Positions 27,269 through 35,526 of a DNA stretch of 64,000 bases are shown here, piece after piece (the first letter of the stretch is position 1; every line of letters begins with the position of its first letter). The notes beneath the pieces are model-generated. The model ran no database searches, was not told the DNA's origin, and saw only the letters and a list, made by a program, of their open reading frames with translations. Made by a program: the position numbers and the translations under genes. The stretch is from DASTEQ01 sp040905185 (GTDB taxonomy: Bacteria > Chloroflexota > Limnocylindria > QHBO01). The DNA is taken from assembly GCA_040905185.1 (NCBI GenBank), contig JBBDRZ010000001.1:310001-374000 (forward strand), read 5' to 3'.

Positions 27269-30200
27269 ATGACCGAGGAACGACGCCTGGTGACGGTTCT
27301 GTTTGCCGATGTCACCGGCTCGACCGCGATAGGTGAAGCGTTAGACCCGGAGGACATGCGCGCGCTGCTGGGGCGCTACTTCGCGATCGCCCAGGACGTG
27401 GTGACTCAGCACGGTGGCACCCTGGAGAAGTTCATCGGGGACGCGGTGATGGCCGTGTTCGGGCTGCCCACGGCGCACGACGATGACGCGGCGCGGGCGG
27501 CGGCGGCCGCCCTGGCGCTCCGAGACCAGGTGCGCGCCGACCCGGGACTCGGTGATCGACTGCCCATTCGGTTGGGCATCAGCACCGGCGAGGTGGTGGC
27601 CGCCATGGGTGGTGGCGAAGGCGGGGACTTCCTGGTCACCGGCGATGCGGTGAACGTCGCCGCGCGCCTTCAGCAGAGTGCTGACAGCTGGGAAATCGTG
27701 TCCAGCGAGCGGACAGCGCGTGCCGCCGGGGACGGCTTCGTGTTCGGCCCGCTCATGGACCTCGAGGCCCGAGGCAAGGGAGCCCCGGTACGGGCGCGCC
27801 GCCTGGAGTCCGCGGGGGTCGCTGCGCCGCGGGCGCGGATGCCGTTCCTGGGCCGGGACGCCGATGTGGCGCAGCTGGAGCTGACGTCCGGGCGAGCGAT
27901 GAAGGAGCAGCGGCCGTTCCTCATCACGATCACCGCGCCAGCGGGAACCGGCAAGACTCGGCTGCTGGAGGAGTTCCTCGAGCGCCTCCCCGATTTTCAT
28001 CCGGAGGCCCGGGTCGTCACCGCCCAGTGCCTTCCGTACGGCCAGCGCCTGACCTATTGGCCCCTCCACGCCCTCCTGCGCCAGCTGCTCGACCTGCCGG
28101 AGGGCGTCGACCCCGAGCGCATGCGCGACGCGGCGCAGGCCTGGCTCGAGACTGCCGGCGACGCGGCTCCCAGGCGCACGGCCGAGCTGCTGGCCGCCAC
28201 CTTCGGCGCTGGCGAAGGTGACCCGATGGACCGCGCCGAGCTGTTCTCGGCTTGGCGCTCCGCGGTCGAGCTGGCGGCCCGGGATCGGCCGTTGGTGGTG
28301 GTCGTCGAGGACCTCCACTGGTCGAGTGACAGTCTGCTCGACCTTATCGAGGTCGTCCTCCAGCCGCGCGGCGAGGCGCCGCTGCTCATGATCGTGCTGG
28401 CCCGGCCCGAACTGCTGGATCGGCGCCCCAGCTGGGGCGGGGGACGCCGGAACTACGTCTCGCTGGCACTCGAACCGCTCGACGATCTGGCCATCAGTGC
28501 CCTGGTCGACTTCCTGCTTCGGGGCCCACCGCCGGAGGTCGTCCAGACGGTGGTTGCCCGGGCTGAGGGCAACCCGTTCTACGCGGGAGAGCTGGCACGG
28601 ACGATCTCTGAACGTGCCGCGTCGCTCGACGACCCGGCTGCGGTGGAGGCCGTGGTCTCGGCCTTGCCGGACACCGTGCATGCCACCGTCCTTGCCCGGT
28701 TGGACCTGTTGCCGGGCGCCCCGCGCCGCGTGCTGCAGCTGGGATCGGTCTTTGGGCGGAGCTTCAGCGTGGCCGGCGTAGCCGCTATTGCCCCAGAGCT
28801 GACCGATGAGGTGGCGGAGGCGGTGGACCACCTTATGGAGCACGACCTGATCCGGGCAAGCGGTGGCGATGAGCTCACGTTCCGCCACATCCTGATCCGG
28901 GAGGTGGGCTACCAGACCCTGCCTCGCGCCGAGCGTGCCCGGTTGCATGGCGCGGCCGGCGCGTGGCTGGAGATCCAGGCGGTTGGGCGCGAGGAGGAGC
29001 AGGCGGAGCTGGTGGCTTACCACTTCCGAGAGGGCATCACGCTGGCCACCGCGGCCGGGGTAGAGCTGGGCGCCTCGCAATTGGACAAGGCGGTCGCCTG
29101 GCTCCGTCGAGCAGCCGAGGCCGCGTCCGCCGGCGCCGCGTACGAGGAGGCGGCCCGGCACTTGCGGGCCGCCATCGAGATCGCGCCGCGCGAGGACTTG
29201 CCGGAACTATGGGCCGATTTGGGCGACATCTTCGGCGGAGGGAGCCTGGCCACCGACGCGTACGCCACCGCGGCCCAACTGGGCCGTGAGCTCGGCCGGT
29301 CGCCGGACTTCCTGCTTCGGGCGTTGAGTGGACAGCTGATGGTTCTCGGCCGCTGGTCGGGGTCGGTGGGCAGAGAGGTCTCACCCGGTGAGCTCACCAC
29401 GCTGCTCGACGAGGTCCGGGCCGCGCGCGTGGACGCGGCGGACCAACGAATAATCGGCTACTCGCTCGTCGCCGAGAGCTTCCAGCCTCTAGGGGAGCTC
29501 ACGGTAGGGCAGTCCATGCCTACGGAAGCCGAGCTGGAAGCCACCCGCCGGCCCGCCGAAGCGGCCGCCGCCATCGCACGGGAGCTCGACGATGCCACGC
29601 TGCTGAGCGCGGCGCTCGATGCCCTCGCAGCCTCCATGCTTGGCCGCGACCCGGTCGCCGGTTTGGCCCTGACCCAGGAGCGGGCCGCGCTCGAGGACCG
29701 GTTGCCACTGTACGAGCGCACCGATTTCCACAACATGCTTGCCTGGAACTTCGCCTCCCTGGGTGAGCTCGACGAGGTGCTCCGGGCCGCCGAAGCCGTC
29801 CTGCGCGACCTCGCGCCCAACCAGGCCCAGGCCCTGGCCCTGAGCCTGGCCGCCTGGCAGGTCTGGTCGCTGGCCATGCTGGGGCGCTGGGACGAGGTCA
29901 CCCCCGCGTCCGAGCGGGCCAACCGCCTGTGGGAGGAATCGGGACGGATTTCGAGCGGCTTCGCGCTCCACGGCTACATGGCCGCCACCGAAGTTGGCTG
30001 GGCCCGCGGGGATGACCGGCTCAGCGGTCGGGGCGCGGCGGCGATCATCGGGATCGCCGAAATGTTCCCGCCGGGCCATATCTTCCGCCGTCTGGCGGCG
30101 TACGCCCAGCCGGACCCGGAATTGCTGGTTCGGACCGTCATCCTCGATTGGGAGCCTTACGTGACCCGGCTCCATCTCGTCGAGCGGGCGATTTCGCTGT

Positions 30201-30511
30201 GCGTGGATCTGCGCCATCCGATTCCGAGCGATGGCCTGGAACTCCTGGTGGCCGAGGCCCGTGCCCGCGATCAACGGTTGCTGGGCGCGCAGCTGCTCCG
30301 GGCCCGCGGGGTCCAAGGGCGAGCGCCGGACGATCTGCGCGAGGCGCTCGATCTGTTCCGCGGCTTCGGGGCCAAACCACTGGTGGCGCGCGCCGAAATC
30401 GAGCTTGGGCGGTTGCTTGGTGACGACGCCCTGGAGTCGTCGGGGATCGCTGCACTCGAGGCGCTGGGCGACATCGCCCAACTGGGACGCGCGGCCGCCG
30501 TCCCCCGCTGA
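27269..30511 (+). CDS. Class III cyclase-homology domain fused to AAA-type ATPase and TPR-like region
   Basis: A 1080-residue signalling protein. Residues 1-180 form a nucleotide cyclase homology domain with both metal Asp residues (FADVTGS, D14; FIGDAVMAVFG, D58), the purine-binding Lys54, and the transition-state Asn129 and Arg133 (GDAVNVAAR). The position seven residues before Asn129, usually a purine-selecting Asp, is Leu122, so cyclase activity is uncertain. An NB-ATPase follows (FLGRDADV, Walker A APAGTGKT 223-230, VVVEDLHWSSD), then about 600 residues of helical repeats. This architecture is common in soil actinobacteria and Chloroflexota and is thought to sense and signal; the target is unknown. 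Confidence 0.88.
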   Translation: MTEERRLVTVLFADVTGSTAIGEALDPEDMRALLGRYFAIAQDVVTQHGGTLEKFIGDAVMAVFGLPTAHDDDAARAAAAALALRDQVRADPGLGDRLPIRLGISTGEVVAAMGGGEGGDFLVTGDAVNVAARLQQSADSWEIVSSERTARAAGDGFVFGPLMDLEARGKGAPVRARRLESAGVAAPRARMPFLGRDADVAQLELTSGRAMKEQRPFLITITAPAGTGKTRLLEEFLERLPDFHPEARVVTAQCLPYGQRLTYWPLHALLRQLLDLPEGVDPERMRDAAQAWLETAGDAAPRRTAELLAATFGAGEGDPMDRAELFSAWRSAVELAARDRPLVVVVEDLHWSSDSLLDLIEVVLQPRGEAPLLMIVLARPELLDRRPSWGGGRRNYVSLALEPLDDLAISALVDFLLRGPPPEVVQTVVARAEGNPFYAGELARTISERAASLDDPAAVEAVVSALPDTVHATVLARLDLLPGAPRRVLQLGSVFGRSFSVAGVAAIAPELTDEVAEAVDHLMEHDLIRASGGDELTFRHILIREVGYQTLPRAERARLHGAAGAWLEIQAVGREEEQAELVAYHFREGITLATAAGVELGASQLDKAVAWLRRAAEAASAGAAYEEAARHLRAAIEIAPREDLPELWADLGDIFGGGSLATDAYATAAQLGRELGRSPDFLLRALSGQLMVLGRWSGSVGREVSPGELTTLLDEVRAARVDAADQRIIGYSLVAESFQPLGELTVGQSMPTEAELEATRRPAEAAAAIARELDDATLLSAALDALAASMLGRDPVAGLALTQERAALEDRLPLYERTDFHNMLAWNFASLGELDEVLRAAEAVLRDLAPNQAQALALSLAAWQVWSLAMLGRWDEVTPASERANRLWEESGRISSGFALHGYMAATEVGWARGDDRLSGRGAAAIIGIAEMFPPGHIFRRLAAYAQPDPELLVRTVILDWEPYVTRLHLVERAISLCVDLRHPIPSDGLELLVAEARARDQRLLGAQLLRARGVQGRAPDDLREALDLFRGFGAKPLVARAEIELGRLLGDDALESSGIAALEALGDIAQLGRAAAVPR

Positions 30512-30516
30512 ACCGT

Positions 30517-30534
30517 CGCGGCGCTTTAGCCGCG
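30517..30534. terminator. Short hairpin between convergent genes
   Basis: Six-bp stem CGCGGC/GCCGCG around loop GCTTTA, just after the cyclase gene stop and overlapping the stop of the convergent gene. No T-run, so only a weak terminator candidate. Confidence 0.35.
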
Positions 30535-30873
30535 CAGCTCCGCGGCCAACAGTTCGGGCAGAGCCGCGAAGAAGGCCGATCGGGCCCGCATCGGCCCCAA
30601 GCCGGTGTCGCGGGCGGCTCTATGGCTGGCCAGGTCGGTGTGAGGACCGAACAGCACGATTCGCGGACGCCGGCCTTCCTCGGCGCCGTCTCGCCACGCC
30701 GCGATGGCCGCTCCCCAGTCCGGCTCACGGTCGCCCCAATCGACCACCAGCAGTTCGACCTCAGCGGCGGGCGGCAGCTGATCTGGCGAATCGAGGCGCA
30801 CCAGGCTGGCGCCGGCACCCGCCACCAGGTTCTCGACCCGCGAGGCGGTCATCAGATCCCGCACGAGCGCCAC
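30526..30873 (-). CDS. Receiver-like protein lacking the phosphorylation site
   Basis: A 115-residue alpha/beta protein. The order VRVVALVRDLMTASRVENLVAGAG...VELLVVDWG...RPRIVLFGPHTD follows the fold of CheY-type receiver domains (strand, helix, strand with acidic residues). The usual phospho-acceptor position reads VDWG, and the conserved Lys near strand 5 is absent, so it may be a degenerate, phosphorylation-independent receiver. It lies 28 bases after the 130-residue gene upstream, on the same strand, at the far end of the pentose phosphate cluster. The GTG at 30873 is a best guess for the start. Confidence 0.6.
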   Translation of the reverse strand: MALVRDLMTASRVENLVAGAGASLVRLDSPDQLPPAAEVELLVVDWGDREPDWGAAIAAWRDGAEEGRRPRIVLFGPHTDLASHRAARDTGLGPMRARSAFFAALPELLAAELRG

Positions 30874-30901
30874 TACCCGAACGCCGCCCGCGGGACGGGG
30901 G

Positions 30902-31294
30902 TCAGACGGGCTGCTCGTCGATCAGCTCGCCATCGGGCCTGGATAGGGGCCCAATCCCGTTCGGCGCAGGGCCGTTCGGAGCGTTTCCGTTGACGACGTT
31001 GTGGTCGACCATGTACCGGGCCACGCGCATCGGAAAGACCCCGACCACGACCGGCGCGCGGACGTCGACCGACAATTCCACGCCCAACTCGTCGCGGATC
31101 CAGAGCTCCTCGAGCTTGGCAGCCTCGCGAGCCGGGACGCCGATGTACGCGGACGACCCATTGCGGCTGATCCGCACCATGTCATCCGGCTCATCGAGCC
31201 CGAACCGGCGCCGCAGCTCAGCCACCGGGACATAGGGGCGAGAGCACACGAAGCGACGGAGGCTGGAGGTGCTGGGCCGCTTGATGGCGGACAT
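30902..31294 (-). CDS. Uncharacterised 130-residue protein
   Basis: Not recognised. The N-terminal 90 residues look folded: RRFVCSRPYVPVAELRRRFGLDEPDDMVRI (helix-turn-helix-like spacing), then GSSAYIGVPAREAAKLEELWIRDELGVELSVD, then VVVGVFPMRVARYMVDH. The tail (N/G/P repeats, NVVNGNAPNGPAPNGIGP) is low complexity. ATG at 31292-31294 is exactly six bases after a TAGACT hexamer, so the gene probably has its own leaderless promoter despite the operon-like location. A transcription or nucleic-acid binding role is conceivable from the basic helical pattern, but unproven. Confidence 0.68.
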   Translation of the reverse strand: MSAIKRPSTSSLRRFVCSRPYVPVAELRRRFGLDEPDDMVRISRNGSSAYIGVPAREAAKLEELWIRDELGVELSVDVRAPVVVGVFPMRVARYMVDHNVVNGNAPNGPAPNGIGPLSRPDGELIDEQPV

Positions 31295-31300
31295 TTGGGG

Positions 31301-31306
31301 AGTCTA
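31301..31306 (-). promoter_or_regulatory. Putative -10 element for the 130-residue gene
   Basis: TAGACT, six bases before ATG 31294 on the minus strand. It overlaps the stop region of the thioredoxin-like gene upstream. Confidence 0.45.
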
Positions 31307-31705
31307 CCCCGGGTCGGGGTCGCCCGCAGAAGCGGCCGGTGGCTCCTCCGGCTGCCCGTGGCTCCAACCCCGCGCGGCCTCCACGGCACGGCGGATGAGT
31401 CGCTTGGACGGTGCACGCTCTGACGCACCGCCCTCGTCGGCAGCTGGGTACGAACGCAGGCGCAGGCCGATCTCGCCCACCCCGGAGGGGTGGACATCGG
31501 TCCCGTCGATGCGGATGGTCGGCGAGCCGGGGAACTGGAGGAACTGCGCGTCCTCCGGGCTGCTGACCGCGATCATCTGGATCGGCGTCTCGAAGGCATC
31601 CTCGATCAGGACCTCGACCAGTCGCTGGCGAGCGGTCATGTACTGCGGGTCGGCGTCCCAGAACAGCAGCTCCACGCGCATCGGCCGGTCCTTTCTTCGG
31701 GTCAT
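31304..31705 (-). CDS. Thioredoxin-fold protein without cysteines
   Basis: A 133-residue protein. The core MRVELLFWDADPQYMTARQRLVEVL...FPGSPTIRIDGTDVHP...GLRLRSY aligns by eye with small thioredoxin-like proteins in which the first motif is normally G-C-P and the sequence FxGSPTxRI(N/D)G is followed by a Cys in GLRCR. Here both cysteine positions are replaced (DADP and GLRLR), so it should not do thiol chemistry. The start overlaps the stop of the preceding small membrane gene as ATGA. It follows the pentose phosphate genes on the same strand. Role unknown; perhaps a structural or metal-free binding variant. Confidence 0.65.
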   Translation of the reverse strand: MTRRKDRPMRVELLFWDADPQYMTARQRLVEVLIEDAFETPIQMIAVSSPEDAQFLQFPGSPTIRIDGTDVHPSGVGEIGLRLRSYPAADEGGASERAPSKRLIRRAVEAARGWSHGQPEEPPAASAGDPDPG

Positions 31706-31965
31706 CCGGTCGACAGACCGATGACCAGGCAGGCCACCGCGATGACCGCAAGTCCCGCGCCGAGCCACATGCGCCGCCGTTCGGCACCGGTCATGCCTTC
31801 GCGCAGCGAGGCGCCGGCTGGCGTGGCGCGCCCGCGCCAGGTGAGATAGCGCTCGGCATTCTGGTCGCGCGCCTCGCGCTGCCGATACGACCGCCAGGCC
31901 GGCAAGCCGATTATGAGGGCCGCCACGCCGTTCACGAGGGCGATGACCAGCAGGACGCCGGTCAC
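31702..31965 (-). CDS. Small two-span membrane protein
   Basis: An 87-residue protein with two hydrophobic helices (VLLVIALVNGVAALIIGLP at the N-terminus; LGAGLAVIAVACLVIGL at the C-terminus) joined by an Arg/Gln/Glu-rich loop. The GTG start at 31963-31965 lies 13 bases after the pgl stop and its stop overlaps the thioredoxin-like start. Not a known family. It links the metabolic operon to the unassigned genes after it. Confidence 0.7.
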   Translation of the reverse strand: MTGVLLVIALVNGVAALIIGLPAWRSYRQREARDQNAERYLTWRGRATPAGASLREGMTGAERRRMWLGAGLAVIAVACLVIGLSTG

Positions 31966-31978
31966 GCCAGTTGGCCGT

Positions 31979-32710
31979 TCATGCCAGTTGGGCGGCGGGC
32001 TGGCCGGCCGCTGCCGCGTCCACCAGCCAGGACACGCGCTCGGCCTGAACGCGCGCCGCGGGCAGGTCGGCGCCCGCGCGGACCGCAGCCAGGGTTTCCG
32101 CCTTCTCCGCCCCGACCACAAGGAAGGTCACCTGTCGGGCCGCATTCAGAACCGGGTAGGTGAGCGTCAGCCGGGGCGTGTCGTATCCGAGAGGCCAGGT
32201 GGCCACCACCAGGCGGTCGGTGATCATCAGCGCATCATCGCCGGGGCACAGCGAGGCGGTATGGCCATCCACCCCCATCCCCAGCCAGATGAGGTCGAGG
32301 ACCGGGACCTCGCCGTCAACCGCGTCGGCGACTTGTCGCAACTCGTCCTCGTAGTCGCGGGCCGCGCGATCGAGATCGGCCGCCTCACCCGGCATCCGGT
32401 GCACCGCTTCGGGCCGCAGGCCGGGCAGGTGGGCCAGCAACGACTCACGCGCCGCGCCGTAGTTTGAGTCAGGATCGTCCGGTGGCACGGCACGCTCATC
32501 GGACCACAGGATCTCGACCTGCTCCCACGCGACCTGCGAGACCCGCGGGGCGGCCCGAAGCAGGTGGAAAGCGGCATGCGGTGTGCGCCCCCCGGACAGG
32601 GCCACCAGGAAGCGTCCGCGATGGCGGACCGCATGCCGGGCCGCCGTCACGAAGCCGTCGGCGGCTTCGGCCGCCACGGCCGCCGGCGTGGGCAGAACGA
32701 CCATCTCCAT
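31979..32710 (-). CDS. pgl: 6-phosphogluconolactonase
   Basis: Hydrolyses 6-phosphogluconolactone in the oxidative pentose phosphate pathway. The 243-residue protein of the SOL/DevB family shows LSGGRTPHAAF, LWSDERAVPPDDPDSNY and WLGMGVDGHTASLCPG. It follows opcA with two intervening bases, the expected place in zwf-opcA-pgl operons. Confidence 0.95.
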   Translation of the reverse strand: MEMVVLPTPAAVAAEAADGFVTAARHAVRHRGRFLVALSGGRTPHAAFHLLRAAPRVSQVAWEQVEILWSDERAVPPDDPDSNYGAARESLLAHLPGLRPEAVHRMPGEAADLDRAARDYEDELRQVADAVDGEVPVLDLIWLGMGVDGHTASLCPGDDALMITDRLVVATWPLGYDTPRLTLTYPVLNAARQVTFLVVGAEKAETLAAVRAGADLPAARVQAERVSWLVDAAAAGQPAAQLA

Positions 32711-32712
32711 GG

Positions 32713-33936
32713 TCAGGCGGCCGACTCGCGTGCCGCGGCGAGCAGGATCGCTGCCGCGCGCAACGCGTCCTCGTACAACAGGTCGCGCTGGTCGAGCACC
32801 AGCTGACGACGGAGGACCTCCGCCTCGGACTCCGTGCTGAGCGGGATCCGGCGCAACAACGCGGTCATGCCGTCGGCGTTGGTCACGATCGTGGCCTCGG
32901 TCGCGGGACGATCAACGATGAATTCGGCCGACCCGGCCTCGCCGAAGGCCCGGAGCCGCACCGACAGGAGCTCGCCGGGCGGCATATCGTTGGTCGCGAC
33001 CGGTTCGATCCCGATGTCGACCATCTCGTATCGGCCCTCGAGGATCATGCCCATGCCGCCGTTCGCGACCCCTTCCCGAGATCGGGCCCGGCGCCATGCG
33101 AGCCGGGTCGCGATCCAGCCCGCATACAGCAGGGCTTCTGCCTCGGGTGACGGGTGGTGGTCGTCCCCTCCGTCGGCGACGGCGTACTTGATGCGCAGCC
33201 GGGACAGGTTGGGCAGGTACCGGCGAAAGCGCGGCCCATCGAAGAACTGCGCGGTCAGCTCCTGCCAGGGTGCCAGACGCTCCCAGGCCAGGTCGCCGAC
33301 GCCCGCCCGCCGTCGGATAGCGCCCAGCCGCTTCAAGCCGCCGGGGAGGTCGCTGAAGTGCGACGAGTTCACTACCAGCCGATCCGCCATCTCAACGAGC
33401 TGGTGGAAGATCGGGTCGTCGAACGGAGGGTCGCCAGGCCACCACACGTCGGTCGGAAGGTCGTGGATGACGAGGGGCGCCACGATGCCGTCCAGGTGGC
33501 GCGCCGCCTCGCCGCGCACGGTCAGGGCCAGCTGCTCGTAGCAGATGCGGCCCGCGTCGTTCTCCCCGTCATGGCAGTGCGTCTGGATCCGCGCGTCCAG
33601 CGCGTCGCCCTGGGCGCCCGGGTCCGCCTGGAGGACGATGGCCCGTGATGGATGACGGGCGCCCAGGCTGAGCAGGGTCTCCAGGATGCGGTTGCTCGCA
33701 GCCTCGTCGCGCACGGTGACGATCAGGTTCAGGACCGATGTCCGCGCGTGCGGTACCCCCTTTTCGGTGACCAGCGTCCCGTCGCCCTTGTCCTGCCTGG
33801 TCGTAGCTGCGGTCCACAGGCGCGCCAGCTCCGCTTCCACCGCGCGGACCGTGGTGCCGTGCATCTCGAGGTAGGTGGCCGCCTCGGGCTGCCGCGTGGC
33901 CCCGGACTCGGGTGTCGGGACTGGTTCCAGCATCAT
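32713..33936 (-). CDS. opcA: Glucose-6-phosphate dehydrogenase assembly protein OpcA
   Basis: A 407-residue OpcA protein, a redox-sensitive allosteric activator of Zwf known from cyanobacteria and found beside zwf in actinobacteria. Characteristic stretches are RTSVLNLIVTV, HPSRAIVLQADP, CYEQLALTVRGEAARHLDGIVAPL, LPTDVWWPGDPPF and ADRLVVNSSHF. The ATG at 33934-33936 overlaps the zwf stop as ATGA, so I prefer it to a GTG four codons upstream. Presence with zwf suggests G6PDH activity is tuned by an assembly factor here. Confidence 0.93.
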   Translation of the reverse strand: MMLEPVPTPESGATRQPEAATYLEMHGTTVRAVEAELARLWTAATTRQDKGDGTLVTEKGVPHARTSVLNLIVTVRDEAASNRILETLLSLGARHPSRAIVLQADPGAQGDALDARIQTHCHDGENDAGRICYEQLALTVRGEAARHLDGIVAPLVIHDLPTDVWWPGDPPFDDPIFHQLVEMADRLVVNSSHFSDLPGGLKRLGAIRRRAGVGDLAWERLAPWQELTAQFFDGPRFRRYLPNLSRLRIKYAVADGGDDHHPSPEAEALLYAGWIATRLAWRRARSREGVANGGMGMILEGRYEMVDIGIEPVATNDMPPGELLSVRLRAFGEAGSAEFIVDRPATEATIVTNADGMTALLRRIPLSTESEAEVLRRQLVLDQRDLLYEDALRAAAILLAAARESAA

Positions 33937-35522
33937 GGCCGGCGCCACTCCCGTCCGTCGCGGGTCAAGAGCTCTTCCGCGGCCGGCGGGCCCCAGCTGC
34001 CGGCGGCATAGAAGTGAAGCGGCCCACCCCCACTGACGTGCCAGGCCTCGACGATCGGATCCAGGATCTCCCAGGCACGGATCAACTCGTCGTCCCGGGT
34101 GAACAACGTCGAGTCCCCGATCATGCAGTCCAGGAGCAGGGTCTCGTACGCATCCGGGGAGTCGACCGCAAACGAGCTGCCGTATCGGAAGTCCATGTTC
34201 ACGCCCCTAATGTTGAGCCCGGGACCGGGCACCTTGGCCCCGAATCGCAGGAGGATGCCCTCGTCGGGCTGGACCCGGATGGCAAGCACGTTGGGATCGA
34301 TCTCCGGCGCCCCGGCGCGGCCGAAGAGGGCCAACGGGGCGCGCCGAAACTGCACCGCGATCTCCGTCACCCGCGCCGGCAGGGCCTTCCCGGTTCGAAT
34401 GTAGAACGGCACCCCCGCCCAGCGCCAGGAGTCGATCCCCAACTTCAGCGCGACGTAGGTCTCGGTCTCGGAGTCGGGAGCCACCTCGGGCTCATCGCGA
34501 TAGGCGGGCACTTTCTCGCCGGCCACCCAACCGGTGATGTACTGGCCGCGGACCGCGTTGTGGGCAATGTCCTCGGCCGTCATCGGCCTGACCGCGCGCA
34601 GCACCTTGAGCTTCTCGTCTCGCAGATCGTTGGCAGAGAACTCGACCGGCGGCTCCATGGCGAACACGGCCAGCAGCTGGAGGACGTGGTTCTGGACGAT
34701 GTCGCGCAGCGCCCCGGTCTGGTCGTAGAACTCGCCGCGGCCCTCCACCCCCACCGTCTCGGCCACCGTGATCTGGACCGAATCGATGTAGCGCCGGTTC
34801 CAGATCGGCTCGAACAGCCCGTTGCCGAACCGGAACACGGCCAGGTTCTGGACCGTCTCCTTACCGAGGTAGTGGTCGATCCGGTAGATCTGCTCCTCGG
34901 CGAACACCTCGCGGATCTGGCGGTTCAGGGTCAGGGCCGATCGCTGGTCGAAGCCAAACGGCTTCTCGACCACGACCCGCGTCCAGCCCTGCCGGCCGCT
35001 GGTCCGCGCGCTGCTGCCCGCCAGGCCGGCGGCGCCCAGGTGGCTGACCACCTCCGGGGTCAACGACGGCTGGACCGCGAGGTAGAACAGCCGGTTGCCG
35101 GCCGTGCCCCGATCACGGTCGATGCGATCCAGGCGCTTGCCCAGGGCCGCGTACGCCTCGGGGTCGTCGAGGTTGCCCTGCTGGTACTCGATGCCGGCAG
35201 CGAAGGCAGACCACACCGATTCGGAGACCGGACGATTGCGGCTGAACTGGTCGATCCCCTGGCGCAGGTGGGCGTGGAATTCCTCGCCGCTCATCGGCCG
35301 CCGGGCGAACCCCACCACCGTGAACTCCGGCGGCAGATGGCCACCCAGGGCCAGGTTGTAGATGGCCGGTCCCAGCTTGCGAAGGGTCAGGTCGCCGGTC
35401 GCGCCGCAGATGACCATGGTGCAGGGCTCGGGCATGCGCTCCTGGCGCAGGCCCTGGCGCAGCGGATTGACCGATCCGGACGCGGGCTTGGCAGGCTCAG
35501 CGGTCATCGGCTCAGCGGTCAT
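33933..35522 (-). CDS. zwf: Glucose-6-phosphate 1-dehydrogenase
   Basis: First enzyme of the oxidative pentose phosphate pathway, 529 residues. The nucleotide-binding fingerprint is in VICGATGDLTLRKLGPAIY, the active-site signature is RIDHYLGKETVQN, and WAGVPFYIRTGKALP forms the substrate region. The N-terminus repeats MTAEP twice; ATG at 35522 is taken as the start, four bases after the gnd stop, though the second Met is possible. Confidence 0.97.
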   Translation of the reverse strand: MTAEPMTAEPAKPASGSVNPLRQGLRQERMPEPCTMVICGATGDLTLRKLGPAIYNLALGGHLPPEFTVVGFARRPMSGEEFHAHLRQGIDQFSRNRPVSESVWSAFAAGIEYQQGNLDDPEAYAALGKRLDRIDRDRGTAGNRLFYLAVQPSLTPEVVSHLGAAGLAGSSARTSGRQGWTRVVVEKPFGFDQRSALTLNRQIREVFAEEQIYRIDHYLGKETVQNLAVFRFGNGLFEPIWNRRYIDSVQITVAETVGVEGRGEFYDQTGALRDIVQNHVLQLLAVFAMEPPVEFSANDLRDEKLKVLRAVRPMTAEDIAHNAVRGQYITGWVAGEKVPAYRDEPEVAPDSETETYVALKLGIDSWRWAGVPFYIRTGKALPARVTEIAVQFRRAPLALFGRAGAPEIDPNVLAIRVQPDEGILLRFGAKVPGPGLNIRGVNMDFRYGSSFAVDSPDAYETLLLDCMIGDSTLFTRDDELIRAWEILDPIVEAWHVSGGGPLHFYAAGSWGPPAAEELLTRDGREWRRP

Positions 35523-35526
35523 CGGT

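Noticed and set aside
27341..29161. A 606-codon minus-strand open frame
   Set aside because: Antisense to the cyclase/ATPase gene; no recognisable motif.
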